From: Microbacterium rhizomatis
GTDB lineage: Bacteria; Actinomycetota; Actinomycetes; Actinomycetales; Microbacteriaceae
Direction: 5' to 3'
Length of the DNA stretch: 64,000 nucleotides
NCBI RefSeq assembly: GCF_008710745.1
Contig: NZ_VYSA01000002.1
Location: forward strand, 1,116,001-1,180,000
This document shows positions 27,699-36,076 of this stretch, piece after piece. The number at the start of each line of letters is the position of its first letter. Position 1 is the stretch's first letter. The notes under the pieces are model-generated. The model had not been told where the DNA came from. It was given only the letters and a program-made list of their open reading frames with translations, and searched no databases. The translations under genes and the position numbers were made by a program.

Positions 27699-29717
27699 TT
27701 AGCGACCGACCCGCGCATCCTGCTCGGCGAGCGCCGCGAGTTTGGCGTTGTATGCGTCCAGTTCCGAGTCGCCCGATCGGTCTACCTGGCGGTCACGCCG
27801 ACGCTGCGCCTTGTCGTCACTGCGACTCCATTGGATCGCAACGACGATCGCGAGGATCAGGGTGGGCAGCTCTCCGATCGACCATGCGACGCCGCCGCCG
27901 ATGTACTGATCCTCCAGCGGGGTCGCGCCCCACGTGCGCCCCATCGCTCCGAACCACTCCGACACCATGAGACCGGACTGCATCATGATCGCGATGCCGA
28001 AGAACGCATGCATCGCCATGATGCCGATGAGCACGACCAGGCGGCCCGCGTACGGAAGGCGATAGGGGATCGGGTCGATGCCGATCAGGGTGAGCACGAA
28101 CAGATATCCCGTGATGAGGAAGTGGGCGACCATCCACTCGTGCCCCAGGTGGTCGTAGAGCGACCAGCGGAACAGATCGGTGAAGTAGAAGACCCAGAGC
28201 GATCCGATGAACAGGCCGGCCGCGACGAACGGATTCGTCAGCACCCGTGAGGCCGGCGACTGCACCGCCCACAGGATCCATTCCCTGCCGCCACGCGACC
28301 CGTCGTCGCGTTTGCGGATCGCGCGGGCCGCGAGAGTGACGGGCGCCCCCGCCACCAGAAGCAGAGGGATGGCCATCGTGAGCAGCATGTGCCCCACCAT
28401 GTGAACGCTGAACAGGTAATCCTGGTAGGCGTTCACCGGCCCACTCGTGACCCAGAAGAGCAGAAGCAGACCGAGCACCCAGAAGACCGTGCGATAGATG
28501 GGCCAGCGGTCACCCCTGCGGTGCAACCGCCACGCGCCCGCAAGGTAGAAGAACAGACCGAAGCCCACGATGAACGCCCAGAGCAGATCGATGTCCCACG
28601 ATGTCAGCCAGCGCTCGAAGGTGAGCTCGGGCGGCACGGGCGAACCGGTGAGCACCACCGCCGGTGTCTGCTCAGGAAGCGACCCGCCCGTCGGCGGAGG
28701 TGTGCGCGCGAGCGCCGCGGCCGCGCCACTGGCCACCCCCATGAATGCGAGCTCGAGAGTGATGAGCCACCAGAACCGGGGCGACGCACTCCCCCGGGCC
28801 GGGGTGGTCTTCGCCGTACGGCCGGGTGCGGCATCCCCGCCCATGCGGGCGATCAGGTACCTGCGGTAGATCGCGCCGAGCACACCGATCGCGATCAGCG
28901 CGGCGACTTTGACGAGCACGAGCAGACCATAGGCCGACGAGAACAGGGCCGCCCAGGTACCCACACCGATCGCGGCGCGGACCGTACCCGAGACGGCCAC
29001 CACGATGAACGCCCCGAGCGCGATGCTCGAGTAGCGCAGCAAGACGGACTGCATCCGCTCGGCGGTGAGCAGGGGCCGCACGGCGACGAGAAGGATGAGG
29101 CCACCGAGCCAGACCGCCGCACCGATCATGTGCAGCACGAGCGCCATCACCGCCGTGTTGTGATTCGATTCCTCACCCGAGTGCCCGAGCGTACCCATCG
29201 GCACGAGCGCAGCGACGGCGAGGATCGTCACGAACAGCGTCGCCGTCCACGACCGCACGGCGAAGGTGAGGACGGTCAGAGCGGCGCCGGCGATCGTCGT
29301 GATGAGCCACCCGCGGCCCGTCTCGACCTCAACGAGGAATCGGCCGAGCTGCTGGCCGAAGGCGGCGTCGGCGCTCACCGTCGCCGGAATGACGTTCAAG
29401 AACGTGAGGAAGCCGGTGACCCCGGCCGCGACGGTGAACAGGGCGGCCGAGATGGATGCCACATCCAGCGCGGTGTCGAACTCCTGCTCGCCGGCGCGCA
29501 GCGCGAAGAGCGCGAGTACGAGCGATCCGACCAACCCCGCAGCGCTCAGGTTGACGGCGAGCGTCGCGATCGGCAGCCCCCAGCGGACGAACGCACCCGG
29601 GTCGCCGATCACGAGGGGGACAGCGCCCCCACCGAACGCGAGCCCCCAGAGCAGCGCCACGAGCGCGACCACGACGAGGATCGCGGGGCCGGCGGCCCTG
29701 AGTACTCGGGGGTTCAC
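27699..29717 (-). CDS. CopD/CtaG fusion, copper handling membrane protein
   Basis: 672 aa. The N-terminal half is CopD-like, with about eight helices including MALVLHMIGAAVWLGGLILL (His-containing helix). The C-terminal half is a CtaG-type cytochrome c oxidase assembly factor (DUF2029-like helices, FSVHMVGHMLLTMAIPLLLV, AHFLITGYLFVLTLIGIDPI, MAMHAFFGIAIMMQSGLM, with conserved His). Fusions of these two are known in Actinobacteria. It probably imports copper and delivers it to oxidase. Starts with ATG 29717; the last 40 residues are a charged cytoplasmic tail. Confidence 0.92.
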   Translation of the reverse strand: MNPRVLRAAGPAILVVVALVALLWGLAFGGGAVPLVIGDPGAFVRWGLPIATLAVNLSAAGLVGSLVLALFALRAGEQEFDTALDVASISAALFTVAAGVTGFLTFLNVIPATVSADAAFGQQLGRFLVEVETGRGWLITTIAGAALTVLTFAVRSWTATLFVTILAVAALVPMGTLGHSGEESNHNTAVMALVLHMIGAAVWLGGLILLVAVRPLLTAERMQSVLLRYSSIALGAFIVVAVSGTVRAAIGVGTWAALFSSAYGLLVLVKVAALIAIGVLGAIYRRYLIARMGGDAAPGRTAKTTPARGSASPRFWWLITLELAFMGVASGAAAALARTPPPTGGSLPEQTPAVVLTGSPVPPELTFERWLTSWDIDLLWAFIVGFGLFFYLAGAWRLHRRGDRWPIYRTVFWVLGLLLLFWVTSGPVNAYQDYLFSVHMVGHMLLTMAIPLLLVAGAPVTLAARAIRKRDDGSRGGREWILWAVQSPASRVLTNPFVAAGLFIGSLWVFYFTDLFRWSLYDHLGHEWMVAHFLITGYLFVLTLIGIDPIPYRLPYAGRLVVLIGIMAMHAFFGIAIMMQSGLMVSEWFGAMGRTWGATPLEDQYIGGGVAWSIGELPTLILAIVVAIQWSRSDDKAQRRRDRQVDRSGDSELDAYNAKLAALAEQDARVGR

Positions 29718-29868
29718 CTCTCCAGCCTAGGCGCGGCGGCGGCGCCGCCGGTCGGCGGGGCCGGCGGCGGTGAAGACTCCGGGCTCTTTGCGAGCTTCTG
29801 GCCCGCCAGTGGCGCGATCGGGCCGATGTCTCCCGGCGCTTCGACGTCGGGGCCCGCCGCCCGGACAG

Positions 29869-29904
29869 ACGAAAAAGGGGGATGCCGCAGCATCCCCCTT
29901 TTCG
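29869..29904 (-). terminator. Terminator of the HU gene
   Basis: A 16-bp stem with one bulged A, ACGAAAAAGGGGGATGC / GCATCCCCCTTTTCGT, with a CGCA loop, 14 nt past the HU stop. The A/T ends make it work in both directions. Confidence 0.85.
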
Positions 29905-29917
29905 TTGAGTTTCGGGT

Positions 29918-30205
29918 CTACTTGACGGCAGCCTTCAGCTTCGAGCCGGCCGTGACCTTGACGCGCTTGCCCGCGGGGATCTTGATCTCGGCGCCGGTCT
30001 GGGGGTTGCGACCCGTGCGAGCGGACGTGGCGACCTGCTCGAATGCGATCCAGCCCGGGATCGAGACCTTGCTGCCCTTGGCGACGGCCTCGGACACGGT
30101 CGAGAAGAGGGAGTCGAGCACGCCCGACACAGCGGCCTGGCTCTGACCGGTGGCGCTGGCGATGCTCGCGACGAGCTCGGTCTTGGTGATGGACTTGTCG
30201 GCCAT
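29918..30205 (-). CDS. HU-family DNA-binding protein
   Basis: 95 aa from ATG 30205 with GGAGGA 8 nt upstream. A basic nucleoid protein that bends DNA. Signature: MADKSITKTELVASIASATG at the start, IPGWIAFEQVATSARTGRNP (about residues 49-68) leading into the beta arm with TGAEIKIPAGKRVKVTAG. The chain ends KLKAAVK without the long Lys/Ala-rich tail found in mycobacterial HupB. Followed by a strong hairpin terminator. Confidence 0.96.
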   Translation of the reverse strand: MADKSITKTELVASIASATGQSQAAVSGVLDSLFSTVSEAVAKGSKVSIPGWIAFEQVATSARTGRNPQTGAEIKIPAGKRVKVTAGSKLKAAVK

Positions 30206-30307
30206 GGGGTTGTCCTCCAAGGCGGCGATCGCCGCCTTTTCATTGCTCGGACCGGACGGCATCTGCCCTCCGGCTGGTCGGATCGACCGCCCTCGACTAT
30301 AGCCAGA

Positions 30308-30337
30308 AACCCCGGAAATCCGCGGATTTCCGGGGTT
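30308..30337. repeat. Perfect 30-bp palindrome
   Basis: The 15 bases AACCCCGGAAATCCG (30308-30322) are followed at once by their exact complement (30323-30337) with no loop. It sits about 100 bp upstream of the HU gene start, on the promoter side. It may be an operator or a cruciform-prone element; it is not part of the longer repeat at 30422. Confidence 0.7.
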
Positions 30338-30421
30338 GTTGACACATCTGCCCGGCGTGTCGGCGTTATTCGTGTGACGGATGGGGTCTCTGGGGCTGGT
30401 GCGACTCTCTTCACCTCCCTT

Positions 30422-30494
30422 CCGCGAGACCGGATAGGCGCCACGAGACCGGGCGCATTCGTCACTGTCTCGTCTCGCCTATCCGGTCTCGCGG
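30422..30494. repeat. Dispersed 73-bp inverted-repeat element, copy 1
   Basis: Two 28-nt arms (30422-30449 and 30467-30494) match in 26 positions as inverted repeats. They begin with CGCGAGACCGGATAGGCG; the loop reads CGGGCGCATTCGTCACT. A second copy lies at 40128-40198 in the opposite orientation, judged by the loop. Both copies are intergenic. It resembles a REP/MITE-type element. Confidence 0.85.
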
Positions 30495-30519
30495 ACTGTA
30501 GGAGGGACGGCGCGGGGAA

Positions 30520-30561
30520 CGCAGAAGGCCCGCGGATCCGAGGATCCGCGGGCCTTCTGCG
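30520..30561 (-). terminator. Terminator of the rpmB-rpmG-rpsN operon
   Basis: A perfect 20-bp stem, arms 30520-30539 and 30542-30561 (CGCAGAAGGCCCGCGGATCC and its complement), with a GA loop, begins 13 nt after the rpsN stop. Confidence 0.85.
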
Positions 30562-30573
30562 TGGTGCGAGTGA

Positions 30574-30879
30574 CTACCAGCTGGACTTGGTCACGCCGGG
30601 CAGCTCGCCACGGTGCGCCATGTCACGGAAGCGGACACGCGAGATGCCGAACTTCGTGAGGACACCGCGGGGGCGGCCGTCGATGACGTCACGCGAACGC
30701 AGGCGAACCGGCGACGCGTTGCGCGGCAGCTTCTGCAGACCGAGACGGGCGGCTTCGCGCTCTTCGTCGGTCGAGTTGGGGGCGATGAGCGCCTTCTTCA
30801 GTTCGGCGCGCTTCGCGGCGTAGCGGTCGACGACCACCTTGCGCTGCTCGTTGCGCGCGATCTTGCTCTTCTTGGCCAT
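30574..30879 (-). CDS. rpsN: Ribosomal protein S14 (zinc-free form)
   Basis: 101 aa, the long form of S14 without the CxxC-CxxC zinc knuckle. Motifs: [40 protein letters not shown] and the C-terminal [20 protein letters not shown] with SSW. Third gene of rpmB-rpmG-rpsN, 3 nt after rpmG. In Actinobacteria this gene trio is often the zinc-sparing set repressed by Zur; no Zur box is seen upstream of this operon, so it may be the main set here. Confidence 0.97.
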   Translation of the reverse strand: MAKKSKIARNEQRKVVVDRYAAKRAELKKALIAPNSTDEEREAARLGLQKLPRNASPVRLRSRDVIDGRPRGVLTKFGISRVRFRDMAHRGELPGVTKSSW

Positions 30880-30882
30880 GGA

Positions 30883-31053
30883 TCAGCGCTCCTCTCGGAA
30901 GTCGACGTGCTTGCGGATGACCGGGTCGTACTTCTTCAGCACGATGCGGTCGGGGTTGTTGCGGCGGTTCTTGCGCGTCACGTAGGTGTACCCCGTGCCG
31001 GCGGTCGAACGCAGCTTGATGATCGGACGGATGTCCTGGGCCTTCTTCGCCAT
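30883..31053 (-). CDS. rpmG: Ribosomal protein L33 (Cys-free)
   Basis: 56 aa, [20 protein letters not shown] and [17 protein letters not shown]. No cysteine at all, so this is the zinc-independent type. Its ATG overlaps the rpmB stop by 1 nt (TAATG), giving translational coupling. Confidence 0.97.
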   Translation of the reverse strand: MAKKAQDIRPIIKLRSTAGTGYTYVTRKNRRNNPDRIVLKKYDPVIRKHVDFREER

Positions 31054-31289
31054 TAGAGCTTCACACCCTTCGCGAGGAGGTCCTTGACGACGGACTCGAT
31101 TCCGCGGGCGTCGATGACCTTGATGCCCTTGGCCGAGACGTTGAGCTTGATGTTGCGGCCCAGCGACGGCACGTAGTACGTCTTCTTCTGCACGTTCGGG
31201 TCGAAGCGGCGCTTCGTCCGGCGGTGCGAGTGGCTGATCGAGTGACCGAAGCCGGGAACAGCTCCAGTCACCTGGCACACTGCTGCCAT
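31053..31289 (-). CDS. rpmB: Ribosomal protein L28 (no zinc ribbon)
   Basis: 78 aa, GAAGGAG 8 nt before ATG 31289. [20 protein letters not shown] then [20 protein letters not shown]. Only one Cys (residue 5), so no metal knuckle. First gene of the rpmB-rpmG-rpsN operon. The 144 bp upstream holds a possible TAGACT -10 (31441-31436) with a weak -35; no GAGAAnnnTTCTC-like zinc box is visible. Confidence 0.97.
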   Translation of the reverse strand: MAAVCQVTGAVPGFGHSISHSHRRTKRRFDPNVQKKTYYVPSLGRNIKLNVSAKGIKVIDARGIESVVKDLLAKGVKL

Positions 31290-31433
31290 AGTGATTTCTC
31301 CTTCAATACCGTGAGACCGGACGGCCTCACCCAAGATCCCTTGTCTGTCCCGCACACCGCGACCCGGCCCTGTGGAGGACCGAGAGGGGTGTGGGGGGCG
31401 AACTGCACGTGTGGAAGACGCGCAGACAAAGAG

Positions 31434-32156
31434 TCAGTCTAGCATGTGCGGCGTGTTGGCTTGACGGACGGATGCCGGAGCCCGCGGCGACGACGGCCCG
31501 GCGCCGCGCCCCCACCGGAAGGCCGAGACCGTCGGGTCGCCGGCGATCCAGAAGCGCCAGGGGAACGCGGCCGTGCCCGCGACGCCCGCCACTCCGACGC
31601 GCGGGCCGGTGACGACGCCCGGCACGGGTTCGCTCGGCAGGTCGAGCCGCGCCACCGCCCCGTGCCACTCGCCTCCCGAGATCGCATCGATCCCGTCGTG
31701 GACGGGATGCCGGAGGCCGATCGCGTCGCCGAACCGTCCGGGCCCGCGCGCCAGGTCTCGATCGCTGCGCACGACGCCGCCGCGCTGCAGGCGATGGCGA
31801 AGAGCAGCATCCCTTCCCGCGACGATCTCTCCCGCCCGCAGCAGGATTCCGCCGGCCGTGCCGGCGGGGCCGCACACGACGTTCACGCACGAGTGGATGC
31901 CGTGGCTGAGGTAGACGTACAGGTGGCCCGGTTCGCCCCACATGGTGGCGTTGCGCGGGGTCGGGCCGCTGCGCGCGTGCGAACCGGGGTCGGGCACGGC
32001 GCCGGTACCGAGCCCGTGATATGCCTCGACCTCGGTGAGCCGGGCGGTCACGACGTCGCCTCCGAGCCGCACGGTCAGGTGCGCGCCCAGCAGTCCGGGG
32101 GCGACCTCGACGGGGAGTCCCCTCAGGTCGTCGCGTGTGGCCGGTCGCAGTGTCAT
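31434..32156 (-). CDS. mpg: DNA-3-methyladenine glycosylase (AAG/MPG family)
   Basis: 240 aa. It removes alkylated purines in base-excision repair. GLLGAHLTVRLGG, the catalytic TEVEAYHG (Glu near 43, base-flipping Tyr nearby), RNATMWGEPGHLYVYLSHGI and the Gly-rich LARGPGRFGDAIGL are diagnostic. The region between its start and the preceding gene's stop holds a short duplication (see findings). Confidence 0.94.
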   Translation of the reverse strand: MTLRPATRDDLRGLPVEVAPGLLGAHLTVRLGGDVVTARLTEVEAYHGLGTGAVPDPGSHARSGPTPRNATMWGEPGHLYVYLSHGIHSCVNVVCGPAGTAGGILLRAGEIVAGRDAALRHRLQRGGVVRSDRDLARGPGRFGDAIGLRHPVHDGIDAISGGEWHGAVARLDLPSEPVPGVVTGPRVGVAGVAGTAAFPWRFWIAGDPTVSAFRWGRGAGPSSPRAPASVRQANTPHMLD

Positions 32157-32172
32157 TTCGGCGGGTTCCGTG

Positions 32173-33618
32173 TCATTTCGGCGGGATCTGGCACCATGAC
32201 GCGTCGAAACCCGTGACGTTCACGGTCTCAGCGCCGGTGGACAGGTCGACGATGTGGGTGTCCAGGCGGCCCGGAAGAGGCAGCTGGTACGCGTCGAATC
32301 TGTTGTCGACGACCGCCGGCGCCACCAGGATCGCTACGTACCGCCCGCTCGGCGACACGCAGGTCTGCAGCAGTGCGTCCTCGGGCGGCGAGGAGAAGAC
32401 CGGGGTCGTGGTGCCGTCCGCCCCGACCACGGCGACGGTGGTGCCCAGCACCGTCACGCCCCCCTGGATCTTGTTGATGATCCGGACCGTCCCTGCATCC
32501 GAACCCGGCAGCGGCGTGACCGCCGCGACGCGCCCGAGGTCGGCGGAAGGATCGACGAGCGCCGTTTCGGCGCCATTCGTCAGGTCGACGACGAAGCGAC
32601 CGTTCGGCCGCAGCACGACGGCCTGCGACGAACCGCGAGCGATGCCGTCGATGCTCATCGCGTTGCCGAGTGAGACCGGATCGGCGCCGGTCGAGTCGGT
32701 CAACAGCAGCCGACCGTCGAAAGCGAGGAGCAGGATGCTGGAGGTGTCAGGCACGAATCGCCACTCCGAGACCCGCACATCCCCGCCGGCCACCGCCACG
32801 GGGGTGGGGGCGTTATCGGCCGCGGAGTCTTTCAGGGATGCCGTGAACAGGGCGCTTTCCAGGCCCGAGGTGGCGTTGAGCGAAGCATCCGAGTATGTGT
32901 ATCCGATCAGCTCGCCCCGGTCGGCGCTCTGCAGATTGGTGACGAAACCGGTACCTGGCAGCGGGAGCTCGCGCTGGGCGCCGCCGTTGAGATCCGTCAC
33001 GATCAGTGCCGCCGCGCCGCCGGCTGCCGTGCCGTCACCGGTGCGCACCGACACCACGAGGTGGCTCGCCGTGGCGCGGAAGTCCTCGATGTGGGGATTC
33101 GAGAAGACCGGGACGGCGGTCTGGCCGGCGAGATCGGTGCGGAAGATCGTGTCTGCCTGCGCGGCGCGGCGCAGCACGTAGATGTCGACGGGAGGGGTCG
33201 AGAAGGACTGGGTCACCGAGCCGGTCGGGCCGCCCCCGACACCCTTGAGCCCTGCGATCGTGACCGTGTAGTCGGTCGCATCGTGCAAGGGCAGCACGAA
33301 CCGCACGCCGACGCTGCGGCCGGAGGTGTCGACCGTGAACGGCGTCGCCGGGGTGACGGTGACCTGGCTCGCGTCCACGGGGGTGAGCGACTGGGTCGTC
33401 GTGAGGATCAACCGCGAGCCCGACGCCTGCACGGCGGCGACCGGGTCGATCTGCACGTCGGTCACGCGCGGTCCCTGGGCCATGATGCCCGCAGCCCCGG
33501 CGAGGCTGACGACCGAGAGGACGCCCACCACCAGGGCGAACCCGATCGCGAACGCCCGGCCGCGTCGGCGACGTGTGCGGCCACGACGGGTGGTCAGCGG
33601 CGTGCCGTCAGTACTCAT
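32173..33618 (-). CDS. Membrane-anchored Ig-like plus propeller-like protein
   Basis: 481 aa. Basic start, one helix (AIGFALVVGVLSVVSLAGAA), then an Ig-like segment ending TGSVTQSFSTPP (about residue 135) and repeated beta units that look like a WD/TolB-type propeller (DIYVLRRA, AALIVTDLNGG, GRFVVDLTNGAETALVDP, CVSPSGRYVAILV). Predicted extracellular. Its ATG overlaps the upstream TIGR03943 gene by 11 nt, placing it in the zinc block. Function unknown. Confidence 0.75.
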   Translation of the reverse strand: MSTDGTPLTTRRGRTRRRRGRAFAIGFALVVGVLSVVSLAGAAGIMAQGPRVTDVQIDPVAAVQASGSRLILTTTQSLTPVDASQVTVTPATPFTVDTSGRSVGVRFVLPLHDATDYTVTIAGLKGVGGGPTGSVTQSFSTPPVDIYVLRRAAQADTIFRTDLAGQTAVPVFSNPHIEDFRATASHLVVSVRTGDGTAAGGAAALIVTDLNGGAQRELPLPGTGFVTNLQSADRGELIGYTYSDASLNATSGLESALFTASLKDSAADNAPTPVAVAGGDVRVSEWRFVPDTSSILLLAFDGRLLLTDSTGADPVSLGNAMSIDGIARGSSQAVVLRPNGRFVVDLTNGAETALVDPSADLGRVAAVTPLPGSDAGTVRIINKIQGGVTVLGTTVAVVGADGTTTPVFSSPPEDALLQTCVSPSGRYVAILVAPAVVDNRFDAYQLPLPGRLDTHIVDLSTGAETVNVTGFDASWCQIPPK

Positions 33619-34435
33619 ACGGGTCCTGCGGCTCAGGGATCGGTGCGATCGAGGTCGGGGCGATCTCGAGCTTCCCGTCGGCGTTCGAACGCACGGTTCC
33701 GCTGACCGTGACCCATTGACCGGTCTCGGGTGCAGACCCGTCGGCTGCGACGGGCACGCTCGCGGTCTGCGCGTCGATCACGCAGTGCGTGATGACGAGG
33801 CGGGTGAGCGCGAATCCTCCGCCGCTCGTGGACGGTGTGACGAAGCCGGTGAGGGTCACGGTGTCGCCGTCGAACGCGTCGGGATTCGTCGAGGTCGCGA
33901 AGGCGCTCGCCCAGGCGCCGATGCCGAACGACGAGGTGTCGCCGGTCGAGGCGAGGGCGACAGCATCCGCTCCGGCGAAGAGCGGGGGAGCGCCGACGTC
34001 GCGCGACATCGCGAGCTGTGCCGACAGCGAGGCCGGCGGGAGCACGAGGATGAAGAGCACGACGGCGGAGGCGGCGACGCCTCCCGTCACGGTCGCGGCG
34101 AGCCCGAGGCTCCGCGCCAATGTCGGAGGATGCGCAGGATGTCGGACGATCTCGCTCGAATCCTCCGACTTGGCGTCGATTCTCCGACGGAGGGCCGGGG
34201 GCTCGGCATGGGCGGGCCCGCCGTGATCGTGACCGTGATCGGCCTCGGCTCCCAGGGGGAGCAGGAACGACAGGACCGCACCGATCAGCACGACCACCGA
34301 CATCCCCGCAGCGAACCACGTCGAGTCGGGGTTGATGTAGAGCGCGAGCCGGCCGGTGAGCGTGAGCGTCAACGTCACGACCGCCAGGCATGAGGCGAGG
34401 CCCACTCCCAGCCACCGCGTCGCGAGCCTGCTCAT
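33608..34435 (-). CDS. TIGR03943 family membrane protein (YcgQ/DUF1980-like)
   Basis: 275 aa from ATG 34435; an in-frame TTG at 34444 is an alternative. Two N-terminal helices (LASCLAVVTLTLTLTGRLAL, AAGMSVVVLIGAVLSFLLPL), a His-rich loop DHGHDHGGPAHAE that could bind metal, another helix, then a C-terminal beta domain with the family motifs VTLTGFVTPS and ALTRLVITHCVIDAQ. These proteins always pair with DUF318 permeases, as here. Probable role in metal (zinc) trafficking, inferred from Zur, ZnuABC and the His-rich loop. Confidence 0.85.
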   Translation of the reverse strand: MSRLATRWLGVGLASCLAVVTLTLTLTGRLALYINPDSTWFAAGMSVVVLIGAVLSFLLPLGAEADHGHDHGGPAHAEPPALRRRIDAKSEDSSEIVRHPAHPPTLARSLGLAATVTGGVAASAVVLFILVLPPASLSAQLAMSRDVGAPPLFAGADAVALASTGDTSSFGIGAWASAFATSTNPDAFDGDTVTLTGFVTPSTSGGGFALTRLVITHCVIDAQTASVPVAADGSAPETGQWVTVSGTVRSNADGKLEIAPTSIAPIPEPQDPYEY

Positions 34436-34436
34436 C

Positions 34437-35483
34437 TCACGCAAGGAGATTCACCACCGTTCCGATGGCGAACGCCGAGAGCACGACGACCACGACCATG
34501 CCGACGAGCACCGGCGTGCGGAAGGTCGTCCTGAGGAGCGCGAGCATCTTGACATCGACGAGGGGTCCGACCAGGAGGAAGGCCACGATCGAACCCGGTG
34601 TGAACGTCGACGCGAACGACAGCGCGAAGAACGCATCGACGTTGGAGCAGATCGACACCACCATCGCGAGCACCATCATCGCGACGATCGACAGCGCGGG
34701 GTTCGAGCCGATCGCGAGCAGCGCATCGCGCGGGATGAGCACCTGCACGGCGCCGGCGATCGCCGAGCCGATGACGAGAGCGGGCATCACGGAACGCAGC
34801 TCCACGATGAACTGCGCGAGACTGCGACGGCCGCGTCCGCCGGATTCCTGCGCCACCACCTCACACGTCTCGAGGAAGCGCTCGGTCAGCAGTGCGTCCG
34901 GGTCGGGGTGGCGGCTGTAGAGCCAGCCGATCAGGTTGGCGATGAGGTAGCCGCCTACGAGACGGGCGATCAGGATGCCGTCGCTCCAGCCGAATGCCTG
35001 GTGTGTCGTGATGATCACGATCGGATTCACGATCGGCGCCGCGATGAGGAACGTGAGGGTCTCGGGAACCGAGAAGCCCCGCATCAGCAGTCCGCGCGCG
35101 AACGGAACATTCCCGCATTCGCATACGGGGATGACCATGCCGAAGAGAGAGAGCACGGCGCGGCGAGCCCACGCTCGACGCGGCATCCATCGTTCGATCG
35201 CACCCGGTGGCACCCACACCTGGACGACGATCGACAGCACCACCCCGAGCACGACGAACGGGAGCGATTCGATGAGCACGCTGATCGAGAGCGTCAGTCC
35301 GTCCTGGGCCCGCGTCGGCAGGGAGGCGGGATAGAAGGTCGGAGCGAGGACGTCGATCAGGAACAGCGCCGCGACGAACGCGATGCCGACGCCGAGCCAG
35401 AGCGCGGTGCGCGTGAGCGGGCTGCGATCGGGCCGGGGTTCGTTCAGGCGTGCCGGCCCGGCGGCGGTACTGCGCAGGCTCAC
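34437..35483 (-). CDS. DUF318/YcgR-type permease
   Basis: 348 aa from GTG 35483, which overlaps the zur stop (GTGA). Eight or so helices in two halves. The first half has SLFGMVIPVCECGNVPFARG with the family Cys-x-Cys motif and IAAPIVNPIVIITTHQAFGW; the second has VVSICSNVDAFFALSFASTF. DUF318 permeases are linked to export or trafficking of metals. Position between zur and its TIGR03943 partner supports zinc. Confidence 0.88.
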   Translation of the reverse strand: MSLRSTAAGPARLNEPRPDRSPLTRTALWLGVGIAFVAALFLIDVLAPTFYPASLPTRAQDGLTLSISVLIESLPFVVLGVVLSIVVQVWVPPGAIERWMPRRAWARRAVLSLFGMVIPVCECGNVPFARGLLMRGFSVPETLTFLIAAPIVNPIVIITTHQAFGWSDGILIARLVGGYLIANLIGWLYSRHPDPDALLTERFLETCEVVAQESGGRGRRSLAQFIVELRSVMPALVIGSAIAGAVQVLIPRDALLAIGSNPALSIVAMMVLAMVVSICSNVDAFFALSFASTFTPGSIVAFLLVGPLVDVKMLALLRTTFRTPVLVGMVVVVVLSAFAIGTVVNLLA

Positions 35484-35881
35484 GCGCTTTCGCGTGCCTT
35501 CGCGCAGGAACCGCAGAGCCCGAAGATGTCGACGACGTGCTCGGCGTCGATGAAGCCGTGCGTCGCGGCTGTGCTGCGAGCCCACTGCTCGACGGCCGTG
35601 GCCTCGATCTCGACCGTGAGTCCGCACGACCGGCAGATGAGGTGGTGGTGGTGCCCGGGGGTCGCGCAGGCACGATAGAGGCTTTCGCCATCAGGGCTCT
35701 GCAGCGAGTCGGCGTCACCCTGCGACGCGAGGCCGGCGAGCGCGCGGTAGACGGTGGCCAGGCCGATGCCGGTGTTCTCCTCGCGGAGGGTGGCGTGCAG
35801 AGTCTGCGCACTCACGAAGCCCCGAGATTCCGCCAGCGCTTCGCGGACGCGCTCGCGCTGCCACGTGTTCCGCTGGGTCAT
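35480..35881 (-). CDS. zur: Zur, zinc-responsive Fur-family repressor
   Basis: 133 aa. Winged helix with FVSAQTLHATLREENTGIGL and ATVYRALAGLASQGDADSL, then the metal-binding dimer domain with GHHHHLICRSCG and the second knuckle CGSC near the end, so the structural Cys4 site is complete. It lies downstream of znuB and overlaps the permease gene. It should bind the box at 38716 when zinc is sufficient. Confidence 0.93.
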   Translation of the reverse strand: MTQRNTWQRERVREALAESRGFVSAQTLHATLREENTGIGLATVYRALAGLASQGDADSLQSPDGESLYRACATPGHHHHLICRSCGLTVEIEATAVEQWARSTAATHGFIDAEHVVDIFGLCGSCAKARESA

Positions 35882-36076
35882 GGCCGCGATTCTAACGACG
35901 CGGCCTGTGCATGGGCTGGCGGTGTCGGGGCTGCTCTGGTGGTGAACCGGCAGGGGCGAACATCTCGAAGGACGAATGTGGCGCGTGAGCACCACCGGGG
36001 CAACGGCGGTCGGTTTCGGGCACGACTTTCCTTCACGATGTTCGGCTGGGCGCCGAGACGCCGCGACCGGCCGGCT

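Noticed and set aside
28389..30146. 585-codon plus-strand frame over CopD/CtaG and HU
   Set aside because: Highly charged shadow of conserved membrane-helix codons on the other strand.
31290..31433. Zur box upstream of rpmB
   Set aside because: No TGAGAAnnnTTCTCA-like palindrome is present; GTGAG...CTCAC near 31309 is too short and off pattern.
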